From NCBI GenBank assembly GCA_018266555.1, contig JAFEAF010000001.1:285444-349443 (forward strand): 64,000 nt of DNA, given 5' to 3'. Under the pieces are notes generated by a model. That model was not told the DNA's origin, did not search any database, and was given only the letters and a program-made list of their open reading frames with translations. Source of the stretch: Bacteroidota bacterium. GTDB taxonomy: Bacteria; Bacteroidota; Bacteroidia; Chitinophagales; Chitinophagaceae. The position numbers and the translations under genes were made by a program. Positions 19,295 through 28,709 of this stretch are shown here, in pieces (the stretch's first letter is position 1; every line of letters begins with the position of its first letter).

Positions 19295-19457
19295 TTGCGG
19301 TGGAGGCAGTTTGTGAACGAACAGATAGATATTTCTCATTATTCAAAATTCTGTAACCTTATTTTTCACAAAATCTCTCAAAAGCTGAGCGCTGATGGTA
19401 AATCCAATCCCGTATATGTTTATATCAACAATTTAAAAATTTCCAAAGAATAATAAT

Positions 19458-20837
19458 ATGAAATATGCAATCCTCCTAAATGCGCTTTCTCCCTTTTTTC
19501 TTTTCAACCTAATTCACGTCAAAGTGACCGCACAAAAAGAAACTATTGATATCATCTCTTTTAACCCGCCAGAAGGATGGAAAAAAGATGTAAAAGCAAC
19601 GGTGACCAGTTATAGTTTTTCTGATAAGAAAGACGGCAGTTGGTGCGTTATTGGCTTGTACAAAAGCACAGCCAGTAAAGGAAGTATTGAAAAAGATTTT
19701 GAAAGCGAATGGAATGAACTGATAGCAAAAACATATAAAACAGCCAATTCGCCTGAAGAGAGCGAAATACAGGAATCGGATGGCTGGAAAATAAAAGTGG
19801 GGACGGGGAAATTTAGTTTCAACAACAAACCTGCAGCTGCCATGCTGACCTCTTTCAGTGGTTATGGAAAATGTGTAAGCATTGTGGCCACTACTGCTAG
19901 TGAAAGGTATTTACAAGACATCCAGGATTTGATCGGCTCCATTGAATTGAGCAAACCCGATACGAATAATTTGGTTACATCAGGGCAAACTTCAACAATC
20001 CAATCCGGTTATTCTTACACCACTACCAACTTTAATGACGGATGGATCAGTACCATTCAAAACGACTGGGTGCTGGTTACAAAAGGCGATATGAAAGTTT
20101 ACCTGTGGTATGCATTGCCTTATGAAGTAAATAAATTCAGCGGAACAGGCCTGGTGGACCGGGATTATTATTGGGACAATTTTGTTTCAACATATTTCAC
20201 CCTTGAAACTAAACAATATAAAGATGGCGGAGAAATTATCGGATCATTAAAGCCAGCATATGTAGAAGGATGGGCTACTGATAAACAAACAGGAGAAAGA
20301 AGGTTTATCGGCATGCGGTTAGATATTAAACCCAATACCGCTTATATCACTATTGGTTCTGCAAATGATGAAGCCTCATTGTGGAACCAGTTTCCTAAAG
20401 CCAGTGGCAGCGCATTTTCAGTATCTGATCTTTCGAATATGAATGGCTACAACAAGTTTGCCATTGGAAAAAATGATTTGATTGGCACCTGGTCAAGCGG
20501 TGGTGGCGGAATTACGAACTGGTATTCCACCACCACGGGCCAGAATGTAGGCGCTACCGGCGTAGCAACGAGTAATGAATTTAATTTTAAAAATGGGAAT
20601 TCATATTCAAGTATACATAACGGCGCAACCGGCTGGGTAGGCGCCATGAATACCTTCCAGCAAGAGTACAAAGGAAACTACACACTTGCCGACTGGACAC
20701 TAACCGCTACAAATCGCTTTGAAGGAAAAACGCAGGTATTTAATGCATGGTTTGAAGCGGTACGTGGAGGCCGTATTCTGCATTTACAGGATCAGGAATA
20801 TACAGGCTACGAATTAACGCTGGGAAAAACGAAGTAA
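19458..20837 (+). CDS. Secreted protein of unknown function
   Basis: 459 residues. A signal peptide (FLFNLIHVKVTAQ) ends near residue 26. Residues 30-165 resemble the secreted domain seen in other Bacteroidota hypothetical proteins (FNPPEGWKKDVKATVTSYSF, DGWKIKVGTGKFSF). A Ser/Thr linker near 175-195 leads to a C-terminal domain with FNDGWISTIQNDWVLVTKGDMKVYL-type strands and several Trp-rich segments (DLIGTWSSGGGG). The late part recalls lipocalin-like sheets. Function unknown. It ends 18 bases from the stop of queA on the other strand. Confidence 0.65.
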   Translation: MKYAILLNALSPFFLFNLIHVKVTAQKETIDIISFNPPEGWKKDVKATVTSYSFSDKKDGSWCVIGLYKSTASKGSIEKDFESEWNELIAKTYKTANSPEESEIQESDGWKIKVGTGKFSFNNKPAAAMLTSFSGYGKCVSIVATTASERYLQDIQDLIGSIELSKPDTNNLVTSGQTSTIQSGYSYTTTNFNDGWISTIQNDWVLVTKGDMKVYLWYALPYEVNKFSGTGLVDRDYYWDNFVSTYFTLETKQYKDGGEIIGSLKPAYVEGWATDKQTGERRFIGMRLDIKPNTAYITIGSANDEASLWNQFPKASGSAFSVSDLSNMNGYNKFAIGKNDLIGTWSSGGGGITNWYSTTTGQNVGATGVATSNEFNFKNGNSYSSIHNGATGWVGAMNTFQQEYKGNYTLADWTLTATNRFEGKTQVFNAWFEAVRGGRILHLQDQEYTGYELTLGKTK

Positions 20838-20855
20838 GAACAGATCCCATTCTTT

Positions 20856-21905
20856 TTAAATAATAAGTAATGCATCCCCGTAGCTGAAGAAACGGTATTT
20901 GTCTTTAATCGCTTTTTTATAAGCTTCAATGGCCAGCTCATATCCCGCAAAAGCGCAAGTCATGATCAGCAAACTGGTTTTGGGTAAATGTAAATTGGTG
21001 ACCAACGCATCGGCAATATTGAAATCATACGGTGGATGAATAAATATATTAGTCCATCCTTCGGAAGGTTTCAATAATTTTTGAGCGGTGAAAGAAGATT
21101 CCATTGCCCTCATGGTAGTAGTGCCGATAGAACAAACCCGATGGCCATATTCTTTGGCACGGTTCACGATTTTACATGCAGTTTCATCTATACGATAATA
21201 TTCTGCATCCATTTTATGTTTGCTCAGATCTTCCACTTCTATTGGACGAAATGTGCCCAGCCCGGTGTGTAAAGTAACTTCTGCAAAACGGATTCCTTTT
21301 ATTTCAAGGCGCTTGATCAACTCTTTGCTGAAATGCAATCCTGCGGTAGGGGCTGCTACGGCACCTTCATGCTTTGCGTATACGGTTTGATATCGTTCTT
21401 TATCTTCATCTTCCGGTTTCCGTTTGATATATTTTGGAAGTGGAGTTTCTCCTAATTTTTCAAGCATGGCCCGAAATTCTTCTTCTGAACTTTCCCAAAG
21501 AAAACGGATTGTACGACCCCGGCTGGTGGTATTGTCAATTACTTCGGCTACTAATTCCTCAGCATCGCCGAAATACAATTTGTTTCCTACACGAATCTTG
21601 CGGGCAGGATCCACGATCACATCCCAAAGACGATTGGGTTTGTTTAATTCCCTGAGTAAAAAAACTTCAATCTTGGCGCCGGTTTTTTCTTTGCGGCCAT
21701 ACATCCGGGCCGGAAATACCTTGGTATTGTTAACTACAAATACGTCCTTGTCATCAAAATAATCAATAATGTCCCTGAAATGTTTATTTTCCATTTGACC
21801 GGTATGGCGGTGCACCACCATCATTCGGGCGTCTTCTCGGCGTTTGGTTGGATTTTGGGCAATCAGGTTGAGAGGAAGGTCGAATCGGAACTGTGAAAGC
21901 TTCAT
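20856..21905 (-). CDS. queA: tRNA preQ1(34) S-adenosylmethionine ribosyltransferase-isomerase
   Basis: 349 residues, the usual length. QueA transfers and isomerises the ribosyl of SAM onto 7-aminomethyl-7-deazaguanine in tRNA to give epoxyqueuosine. Family features in order: [36 protein letters not shown], the [10 protein letters not shown] motif followed by [16 protein letters not shown], and [18 protein letters not shown] near the end. It acts in the cytosol. A GC-rich, foldable leader precedes it (see 21936-22050). No other queuosine gene is in the window. Confidence 0.95.
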   Translation of the reverse strand: MKLSQFRFDLPLNLIAQNPTKRREDARMMVVHRHTGQMENKHFRDIIDYFDDKDVFVVNNTKVFPARMYGRKEKTGAKIEVFLLRELNKPNRLWDVIVDPARKIRVGNKLYFGDAEELVAEVIDNTTSRGRTIRFLWESSEEEFRAMLEKLGETPLPKYIKRKPEDEDKERYQTVYAKHEGAVAAPTAGLHFSKELIKRLEIKGIRFAEVTLHTGLGTFRPIEVEDLSKHKMDAEYYRIDETACKIVNRAKEYGHRVCSIGTTTMRAMESSFTAQKLLKPSEGWTNIFIHPPYDFNIADALVTNLHLPKTSLLIMTCAFAGYELAIEAYKKAIKDKYRFFSYGDALLII

Positions 21906-21935
21906 GAGTATAACATTTTTTTAAATCTTATGACT

Positions 21936-22050
21936 CAAACCGGGCGGGTGTAACTGAAGATTTTTACCAATCTCCGGCCTTACGGCGCCGGGCCTGGTCA
22001 TGTTTCCAGCCTCTTAAAAAATAAAGCTGGTTATAAAGTCGGCAAAGGTA
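21936..22050 (-). promoter_or_regulatory. Candidate structured leader of queA with -7 box
   Basis: On the minus strand TACCTTTG (22050-22043) matches TAnnTTTG. The about 130 bases that follow up to queA are much richer in GC than their surroundings and can form several helices: CCAGC with GCTGG, CTGG with CCAG, and a CCGGC hairpin around GCCGTAAG. I compared it by eye with preQ1, SAM and SRP RNA consensus features and none fits convincingly, so this is a structured leader of unknown class, or just a long untranslated region. Confidence 0.35.
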
Positions 22051-22161
22051 TAGTATTCAAAACAAAATCTCTTTATTTTTTTACTTAGTTTTCAACCTAC
22101 TGCAAATTGCCTGAATTTTCAGGATGTATATTTTTAAAATCAGCGGTTGATTTTGTGCTGG

Positions 22162-23874
22162 TCATGCAACAATCCCTTTTGGTATAGAATCAATAAGTTT
22201 CCTGGTATATTCTGATTGCGGATGAAAAAATACATTTTCTGAAACCCCGGTCTCTTCAACTTTCCCTTTATTCATTACCATGATGCGATCGCTGATATAA
22301 TGAACTACAGAAAGATCATGCGAAATAAAAATAATGGTGAAGCCATATTCTTTTTTTAAATCATTGAGCAAATTCAGCACTTGCGCCTGCACACTTACAT
22401 CCAGGGCCGATACGGATTCATCACAAACAAGAAAAGAGGGAGACAATGCCAAAGCACGGGCAATGACTATTCGCTGCCTCTGCCCGCCGGAAAATTCATG
22501 AGGATAGCGGGAAAAATGGTCTGCTTTCAATCCGACTTTTTCAAGCAACTCAAACACTTTTTCCTTTCGTTCCTTTTGTTTTGAAATAAGCCCGTGCACT
22601 TTCAAAGGCTCTGCGATGGCATATCCAATGCTTAATCTTGGATTTAAAGAAGAGTAAGGATCCTGGAAAACAATTTGTATATCCTTGCGAAGTGAGGTAA
22701 GTTCTTCTTTCTTTTTCAGAGTAAGTTCCGTGTTATTGTAAATGATCTTTCCCGAAGTAGGTTCGATAAGTCGAAGCAGTGTCCTGCCTAATGTTGTTTT
22801 ACCGCAGCCACTTTCACCTACCAAACCCAGTGTTTCCCCTTTGAAAACTTCAAAACTAACATTGTCTACAGCTTTTGTAAAACCAATTGGTTTTCCCAAA
22901 AAAGTTTTTTTTGTTGGAAACCAAACGGATAAATTTTCTACCCGAAGCAATGGGGTAGTTTGATCTGATTTTTTCTTTTCCTCATTGACGGGACCAGGCT
23001 CCGGTTGCAGAATCTTTAATCCGGATATAATATTTAAAAAATCGCTGACAACCGGAAGCCGTTCCTGCTTTTTATGATTGGCAGGCCTGCAGGCCAGTAA
23101 TGCTTTTGTGTAAGGGTGTTTGGCGTTGGTAAATATTTCTTTTACGGATCCCTGCTCTGCAATTTCGCCCCGGTACATCACTATGGCTCTGTCTGCAATT
23201 TCTGCCACCAGGCTCAGGTCATGGGTAATGAAAATTACTCCCATATCCGATTGCTGCTGCAATTCTTTGATTAGTTGCAAAATGGTTTTTTGTACTGTTA
23301 CATCCAATGCCGTTGTAGGTTCATCACAAATAAGAAGGGAGGGATGGCAACACATAGCCATTGCAATCATCACTCTTTGTTTTTGTCCTCCGCTCAGTTG
23401 ATGCGGGTAACGATTAAAAATGTTTGACGGGTAGGGTAGTTTTACTTTTTGAAACCATTCAATCGTTTTCTCTTTTGCTTTATGATATGAAATTTTCTGA
23501 TGTTGCTGAATTGATTCGGTTATCTGTTTTCCGCAGGTGATAACAGGATTAAGTGATGTCATCGGTTCCTGGAAGATCATGGTAATTTTATTTCCCCTGA
23601 TTTGCTGGAGTTCCCGGGAACTTTTTTGCAGTAAATCTTCAGCGTCGTACTCATTTTCGCTGAAAACAATTTTTCCTGAACTGAATTTTGCAGATGGAGA
23701 AAGTAATTTTAGTATAGAAAGAGATGTTACAGATTTCCCTGATCCGGATTCTCCCACCAATGCCACTATTTCACCACGATGTACATCAAATGAAATATTT
23801 TTTAAAGCGACAATGATTTCATCTTCACTCATGAAATCAACGGAGAGGTTATTTATAGATAGGAGTGGGAGCAT
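22162..23874 (-). CDS. Oligopeptide-type ABC transporter, fused two-ATPase subunit
   Basis: 570 residues containing two complete ABC ATPases of the DppD/DppF (YejF) type. The first has Walker A GESGSGKS (41-48), signature LSGGQKQR (160-167) and Walker B LLICDEP. The second has GESGCGKT (353-360), FSGGQRQR and LVCDES. Each is followed by a peptide-transporter-type tail ([26 protein letters not shown]). It would power import of peptides or similar solutes, but no permease or binding protein gene is adjacent. Its ATG overlaps the TGA of AMP nucleosidase (TGATG). Confidence 0.93.
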   Translation of the reverse strand: MLPLLSINNLSVDFMSEDEIIVALKNISFDVHRGEIVALVGESGSGKSVTSLSILKLLSPSAKFSSGKIVFSENEYDAEDLLQKSSRELQQIRGNKITMIFQEPMTSLNPVITCGKQITESIQQHQKISYHKAKEKTIEWFQKVKLPYPSNIFNRYPHQLSGGQKQRVMIAMAMCCHPSLLICDEPTTALDVTVQKTILQLIKELQQQSDMGVIFITHDLSLVAEIADRAIVMYRGEIAEQGSVKEIFTNAKHPYTKALLACRPANHKKQERLPVVSDFLNIISGLKILQPEPGPVNEEKKKSDQTTPLLRVENLSVWFPTKKTFLGKPIGFTKAVDNVSFEVFKGETLGLVGESGCGKTTLGRTLLRLIEPTSGKIIYNNTELTLKKKEELTSLRKDIQIVFQDPYSSLNPRLSIGYAIAEPLKVHGLISKQKERKEKVFELLEKVGLKADHFSRYPHEFSGGQRQRIVIARALALSPSFLVCDESVSALDVSVQAQVLNLLNDLKKEYGFTIIFISHDLSVVHYISDRIMVMNKGKVEETGVSENVFFHPQSEYTRKLIDSIPKGIVA

Positions 23875-24644
23875 CAGAATTTCAGGTGTCTTACTGTTAC
23901 TCCTTTATTTATTAATTGTTTCAAAGAGTCAATCCCGATTTTCAGGTGCCGTTCTACAAACTGGGCAGTGACTTTTTTATCGCTGGCTGCGGTTTTCACT
24001 CCTTCGGCCACCATGGGCTGATCGCTTACAAGCAACAAAGCGCCTGTTGGGATTTTATTATAAAAGCCGACCGTAAAAATAGTTGCGGATTCCATATCAA
24101 TAGCATAAGCCCTGATTTTTTGAAGATAACTTTTAAAATCTTCATCATGCTCCCATACCCTGCGGTTCGTAGTGTAAACTGTGCCTGTCCAGTAGTCTAC
24201 TTTGTAATCCCGGATCGTTGTAGACACTGCTTTTTGCAAAGCGAATGCCGGTAGTGCAGGTACTTCTGGCGGCAGGTAATCATCCGATGTTCCTTCTCCT
24301 TTAATTGCTGCAATAGGCAGAATCAGGTCGCCAATTTTATTTCTTTTTTTCAGACCTCCGCATTTACCAAGAAATAAAACAGCTTTGGGCTGAATTGCTG
24401 TTAACAGATCCATTATTGTTGCGGCAGAAGGGCTGCCCATTCCGAAATTGATGATGGTGATATCTCCCGCAGTGGCGCATTGCATAGGGTGATCTTTGCC
24501 AAACATTTTCACTTTATTCCACCGGGCAAACAGGTGAACATAATTACTGAAATTTGTCAATAGAATATATTTACCAAATTGATTCAGCCGTTTACCCGTA
24601 TAGCGGGGCAGCCAGTTTTTTACGATATCTTCTTTTGTTTTCAT
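23874..24644 (-). CDS. amn: AMP nucleosidase (nucleoside phosphorylase fold)
   Basis: 256 residues from the ATG at 24644 (MKTKEDIVKNWLPRYTG). It belongs to the short Bacteroidota AMP nucleosidases of the PNP/UDP phosphorylase superfamily: FGMGSPSAATIMDLL near the phosphate-site loop, VLFLGKCGGL, and AIDMESATIFTVGFYN with the substrate-binding Met-Glu. AMP nucleosidase splits AMP to adenine and ribose 5-phosphate. Another nucleoside or nucleotide substrate is possible. The upstream interval of 94 bases separates it from the divergent HsdR-domain gene. Confidence 0.88.
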   Translation of the reverse strand: MKTKEDIVKNWLPRYTGKRLNQFGKYILLTNFSNYVHLFARWNKVKMFGKDHPMQCATAGDITIINFGMGSPSAATIMDLLTAIQPKAVLFLGKCGGLKKRNKIGDLILPIAAIKGEGTSDDYLPPEVPALPAFALQKAVSTTIRDYKVDYWTGTVYTTNRRVWEHDEDFKSYLQKIRAYAIDMESATIFTVGFYNKIPTGALLLVSDQPMVAEGVKTAASDKKVTAQFVERHLKIGIDSLKQLINKGVTVRHLKF

Positions 24645-24738
24645 GATTGCGAATTTAATCAATTACTCATTAACGTGATGTTTATACAAATCCTATACAT
24701 ATTTTACTCATATAAAAACCGGGTAGTACATTTGAAGT

Positions 24739-25179
24739 ATGATCCCAGTTCATTATCCCAGGCCTGATTTTAAAATAAATTCAGAGGCTGGAAAAAAATT
24801 CATTTTCGATTCGCTGCGAAAAAAGTGGATTGTAATGACGCCGGAAGAATGGGTCCGCCAAAACTTTGTTCAATATCTTTTACAGGAAAAAAAATATCCG
24901 GTATCATTAATAGCCCTGGAAAAAGAAATACAATTGGGTGAGTTGAGAAAGAGATTTGATATTTTGGTTTATGATACAAAATATCAGCCGTGGATGCTTG
25001 TAGAATGTAAGGCAACAAATGTTCCGCTGAATGATGCAGTATTAGAACAGGTGTTACGTTATAATGCATCTGTACCGGTACATTATCTCATTTTAACAAA
25101 TGGAACATCCTGCATAGGATTTCTGAAGGAAAAAGGAAAGCTGTCAATGATTAATCAGTTCCCCGATCATGAAAAATAA
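24739..25179 (+). CDS. Stand-alone type I restriction HsdR N-terminal domain protein
   Basis: 146 residues. A PD-(D/E)XK-like core is visible: LRKRFDILVYD with the catalytic-type Asp, then MLVECKATNVPL giving the E-x-K pair, preceded by the EEWVRQNFVQYLLQEKKYP helix. This is the HSDR_N_2 nuclease-fold domain, here without helicase or any hsdM/hsdS gene nearby, so classical restriction is unlikely. It is a conserved Bacteroidota orphan in my recollection; its role is unknown. A TACATTTG -7-like box ends 4 bases before the ATG. Confidence 0.85.
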   Translation: MIPVHYPRPDFKINSEAGKKFIFDSLRKKWIVMTPEEWVRQNFVQYLLQEKKYPVSLIALEKEIQLGELRKRFDILVYDTKYQPWMLVECKATNVPLNDAVLEQVLRYNASVPVHYLILTNGTSCIGFLKEKGKLSMINQFPDHEK

Positions 25180-25232
25180 TGCTTGCGGGCCACATACACC
25201 GGCGGTAGGAGGAAATGACTTCAAAAAGAAAG

Positions 25233-25260
25233 GGCGGTTTTGAACCGCCTCATTTTTTTT
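25233..25260. terminator. Bidirectional terminator
   Basis: GGCGGTT pairs with AACCGCC around TTG, with a T-run on the plus side and an A-rich run on the other. It sits between the ends of the HsdR-domain gene and the LolA-like gene and can serve both. Confidence 0.8.
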
Positions 25261-25271
25261 TAAATATCTTT

Positions 25272-25985
25272 TTACGAGTTCAGGTCAAAAACTTTTTCAT
25301 CAATTTCCCGATTGACTTTAATGTCGGAGAATTTGATTTCCTGGAAAACCTGTCCCTGCATTTTCACAGTAATATCGGTGCTGATTTTAAGCCCATCAAA
25401 ATACTTATAGCCGTTGTAATAACTTTCAATTTCAACTTCCTGGCCCTGGATATCTTTCGTAGAAATTGATTTTTTTAACAGGTAATCTACAGTACTGATA
25501 AAATAGGTGGAAGTTTTGTTGTCTCCGCTTCGGGTCAATAAAATTTTAAAACATTTTACAGTGTCAACATCTTCCTCTCCCTGTAATTCTACTTTATTGC
25601 CACGCTTCTTATAATCCATTAATTGATTAGCTATGTTAGCCTGGTTTTGTAAATCATTCAACTCGGAACCGGTTACTTCAGTTGGAGTAGTGGCGCCTGC
25701 AAATGGATTAATGGTCCATCCCTTCCCATCTTTATAAAGATTAATAATTTTTTGTCCCATTACTTCCACATTACTTTTCATTGCTTTCCCATTAATGATT
25801 TGTACAGTCATGGGCATATCCATTCCCTGCATGGCTACATTGCCGGTCATTGATAATGTTTTTACACTGGCGAATGTATTTAATCCACCGACTGCATCCG
25901 AATACTTTTGAATTATTTCATCAACAGTTTGAGACCGGGTTGCAGTAAAGGAAAAACATAATATTGCTAAAATAATTTTTTTCAT
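25272..25985 (-). CDS. LolA-like outer-membrane lipoprotein-sorting family protein
   Basis: 237 residues. A signal peptide (ILAILCFSFTATRSQ) ends near residue 19. The mature part begins TVDEIIQKYSDAVGG, a typical start for LolA/LppX-like half-barrels, followed by strands SVKTLSMTGNVAMQG and NLYKDGKGWTINPF, and ends with QEIKFSDIKVNREIDEKVFDL. Such proteins bind lipid or lipoprotein acyl chains in the periplasm. The exact cargo is unknown; MucB/RseB-like and LolA annotations are both used for the family. Single gene. Confidence 0.78.
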   Translation of the reverse strand: MKKIILAILCFSFTATRSQTVDEIIQKYSDAVGGLNTFASVKTLSMTGNVAMQGMDMPMTVQIINGKAMKSNVEVMGQKIINLYKDGKGWTINPFAGATTPTEVTGSELNDLQNQANIANQLMDYKKRGNKVELQGEEDVDTVKCFKILLTRSGDNKTSTYFISTVDYLLKKSISTKDIQGQEVEIESYYNGYKYFDGLKISTDITVKMQGQVFQEIKFSDIKVNREIDEKVFDLNS

Positions 25986-26187
25986 TTTGAATAAATTTAG
26001 CCTGCAAAGATACTGTTTTAAGAGCCAATGAATTAATCATACCACAAAAGTTAGTTTCTAAAATCATTACGAGAGGATGAACGACCGGCGCAATCTATTA
26101 AATTATCAAAATGAAATTTTTAAGATTGTTTCACCTCGCTCACAGGGGTCACGTTTAAAACAGACTCTCTTTAATATTTTTTTAAAA

Positions 26188-27606
26188 CTATGGGAAAATT
26201 CCAAGCTCTGCATAGCTGGTGCCTACTTTATTGATGGCAACCACATACGCAGCAGTTCGCATATCAGGAATTTTAGGATTACTTTTCCAGGTGTTCATTA
26301 TTTCATGAGTGGCAGAAATCATGGTTTCCTCGAGGCCACTATATACCAGGTCCACTTCATCAGGACCATGCATGATGAATTCTCTTTCATTGTCTTTTAC
26401 TTTTTTCCCACTTAATTCTTCTATTTGACCGAGAATATGTGAGTTCAGATTTTCTGTAAATCGTTTTTCCAGCCGGCCATATCGGACATGGCTCAGGTTT
26501 TTCAACCATTCAAAATAAGAAACGGTAACACCACCGGCATTCAGATACATATCCGGCACTACCAGGGTTCCTTTTTTGATGAACACTTCATCTGCTTCGG
26601 GAGCCAGGGGACCGTTAGCAGCTTCACCAATAATTTTAGCTTTTACTTTTGGTGCATTTTCTCCATTAATTACATTTTCCAATGCGGCTGGAATTAAAAT
26701 ATCACATTCCATCTCCAGCATTTCACTGTTTTGGGAAAAATTATTGGCGCCCGGGAAATTTAAGATAGACCCTGTTTTCTTGCGATTTTGAAACACTGCT
26801 TCCACATCAAGTCCTTTGTCACTCCAGATAGCTCCATCATGTTCTGATAAACCTACAATCTTTGCACCTGCATCCTGGAAAAATTTTGCTGTGTGATAAC
26901 CAACGTTGCCCAAACCCTGTACCGCTACCCGTTTTCCTTCTACGCCGGTGCTTAATCCAAGTTTTGACATAACGTCTTTCATATTACACACTTCACGCAA
27001 ACCAAAAAACACCCCTAACCCGGTAGCTTCCCGACGACCCCGAACTCCACCTTGTGTTACCGGTTTTCCGGTTACGCATCCTGCTGCATCAATTTCACCG
27101 GGGTGCATGGCTCCATATGTATCCAGTATCCAAGCCATTTCTCTTTCACCGGTTCCATAGTCTGGTGCAGGAACATCAGTTCCGGGGCCTATAAAATTTT
27201 TCTTTATTAATTCTGCGGTGTAACGACGTGTTATTTTTTCCAATTCGTATGCAGAATATTTTTTGGGGTTAATCTTGATACCGCCTTTACCACCACCAAA
27301 AGGAACATTTACTATGGCACATTTAAAAGTCATCAGTGCAGCTAATGCCATTACTTCATCCTGGTTTACTTCTGCTGCAAAACGAATTCCTCCTTTGCAG
27401 GGAGTTTTGTGATGGGAATGTTGCACCCGGTAGGCTTCAATCACTTCAATATTGCCGTCATCTCTTTTGATTGGGAACCTCATTTGAAAAACAGCGTTGC
27501 AGGTTTTTATTTGTTCTAAAATGCCGGATTCCCATTTGGTAAATTCGGCGGCTTTGGTAAAACTTTTTTCAACAGCACCAAAAAAGCTGTAATGTTTGTC
27601 TGGCAT
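26188..27606 (-). CDS. Glutamate dehydrogenase
   Basis: 472 residues. It interconverts glutamate and 2-oxoglutarate with NAD(P). TPCKGGIRFA (68-77) and FGGGKGGI (103-110, with catalytic-type Lys107) form the substrate site; VAVQGLGNVGYHTA is the dinucleotide-binding loop; YLNAGGVTVSYFEWLKN is typical. The 3' terminus lies 203 bases from the LolA-like gene. It is last in a minus-strand run after ccmD (77 bases), so it may be read through from there. Leucine or valine dehydrogenase is excluded by length and by the GGGKGG context. Confidence 0.92.
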   Translation of the reverse strand: MPDKHYSFFGAVEKSFTKAAEFTKWESGILEQIKTCNAVFQMRFPIKRDDGNIEVIEAYRVQHSHHKTPCKGGIRFAAEVNQDEVMALAALMTFKCAIVNVPFGGGKGGIKINPKKYSAYELEKITRRYTAELIKKNFIGPGTDVPAPDYGTGEREMAWILDTYGAMHPGEIDAAGCVTGKPVTQGGVRGRREATGLGVFFGLREVCNMKDVMSKLGLSTGVEGKRVAVQGLGNVGYHTAKFFQDAGAKIVGLSEHDGAIWSDKGLDVEAVFQNRKKTGSILNFPGANNFSQNSEMLEMECDILIPAALENVINGENAPKVKAKIIGEAANGPLAPEADEVFIKKGTLVVPDMYLNAGGVTVSYFEWLKNLSHVRYGRLEKRFTENLNSHILGQIEELSGKKVKDNEREFIMHGPDEVDLVYSGLEETMISATHEIMNTWKSNPKIPDMRTAAYVVAINKVGTSYAELGIFP

Positions 27607-27683
27607 AATTTGAAATTTTATTTAGCAATCGTTTTTAAATATACATCTTTGATATAGCGGTAACCGGCCGCTTCATATAAATT

Positions 27684-27908
27684 TTACTTTATTTCTTTTT
27701 CCAGCCTGCTGATCTTACGATCCAGGCGAACCAGGTAAAGTATCAGACCCGTTAATATGGTGAGCATCACCGCCACTACCACATAAATGCGGCCATTGCT
27801 GCGCATCAGATCGGCCATTTGTACCGTTTGATTTTCACCCTGCCCCAAAACAGTTATGCTGAGAGCAAGCAGAAACAAAAGGGAATATATCTTTTTACAA
27901 AGTTTCAT
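27684..27908 (-). CDS. CcmD-like small membrane protein
   Basis: 74 residues: signal-like first helix (LLFLALSITVLGQG), a short polar part, and a second helix (RIYVVVAVMLTILTGLILYLVRL) followed by a charged tail (DRKISRLEKEIK). This is the form of Bacteroidota CcmD proteins, which help release heme-loaded carrier from the exporter during cytochrome c maturation. The assignment rests partly on position: its start overlaps the end of the CcmC/CcsA gene by 14 bases. Confidence 0.75.
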   Translation of the reverse strand: MKLCKKIYSLLFLLALSITVLGQGENQTVQMADLMRSNGRIYVVVAVMLTILTGLILYLVRLDRKISRLEKEIK

Positions 27909-28620
27909 GCATCATCTTTTTTTCTTTCAAAATTTTCAATCTTATTTTCAGAGTGGAGATCCAAACGCCTAATAAAGTCCACCCAATTACTGCAGGATAA
28001 AACACTAATCGCATCCTGCCATCAATATCTCTTGTATCGAGTGCAGGGTTTCCTGATTCACCGCCGGGATGAAGACTCGGTAAAAGCCTTGGAACGATCC
28101 AAATTGTTGGAAATAACATGGCAAATGCAAAAATATTATAGACAGCACTGATTCTGGCTCTTTTATCCATATCAGTAATCGAATCTCTTAAAATAAGATA
28201 GGCGAAATAGATAAGCAATGCGATAGCAGCTCCAATCAGCTTGGGTTCTCTGGCAACAGCGCTGAATGATTGAAAAGCGGGATTGTTGGGATCAGCCCAG
28301 GTATAACTCATCCAGATAGCCCCGGTAGCATATCCCAAAATACCAAATACAATTCCGACTACTGCATACTGGCGGGCATAAACATCATATTTCAGGTCAA
28401 AGCTGCGTAAAAACCGTATAGAATTTATGACAGAGATAATAAATAAAACCATCATGCAGAACCACATACATACATGAAAATATAAATTTCGGATCGTCTC
28501 CTGCAATGCAGGAAGATGAGGTACATCTAATAAGAGGCCACAGGTAAAAGTGTAGATCAATAACAAAACACTTGCGATCTTCCACCAGGCCTTTTGCATA
28601 TAGTTTTTTTCATCAGTCAT
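27895..28620 (-). CDS. ccmC: CcmC/CcsA heme-handling membrane protein
   Basis: 241 residues from the ATG at 28620; a TTG five codons upstream is an alternative. Six or so helices, with IRNLYFHVCMWFCMM carrying a conserved His, GAIWMSYTWADPNNP as the Trp-rich heme loop, and PTIWIVPRLLPSLHPGG as a second His-bearing loop. It would present heme for cytochrome c maturation on the outer face of the inner membrane. Neighbours ccmB and ccmD support the role. No CcmA, CcmE or CcmF gene is in the window. Confidence 0.88.
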   Translation of the reverse strand: MTDEKNYMQKAWWKIASVLLLIYTFTCGLLLDVPHLPALQETIRNLYFHVCMWFCMMVLFIISVINSIRFLRSFDLKYDVYARQYAVVGIVFGILGYATGAIWMSYTWADPNNPAFQSFSAVAREPKLIGAAIALLIYFAYLILRDSITDMDKRARISAVYNIFAFAMLFPTIWIVPRLLPSLHPGGESGNPALDTRDIDGRMRLVFYPAVIGWTLLGVWISTLKIRLKILKEKKMMHETL

Positions 28621-28709
28621 TATATTAACCGGCAAAACGGCTGTACTTGTATAAAGTGGGGCAAAATTACGGGAGGCATTGATATGAAAAAAATCAGGTG
28701 TTCACATTT

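Noticed and set aside
21936..22033. SRP (4.5S) RNA or preQ1/SAM riboswitch in the queA leader
   Set aside because: The GGTCCGGAAGGAAGC core of SRP RNA is absent, and the fold lacks the preQ1 or SAM core residues I know.
24739..25179. Part of a type I restriction system
   Set aside because: No hsdM, hsdS or HsdR helicase is within the window and the frame is complete.
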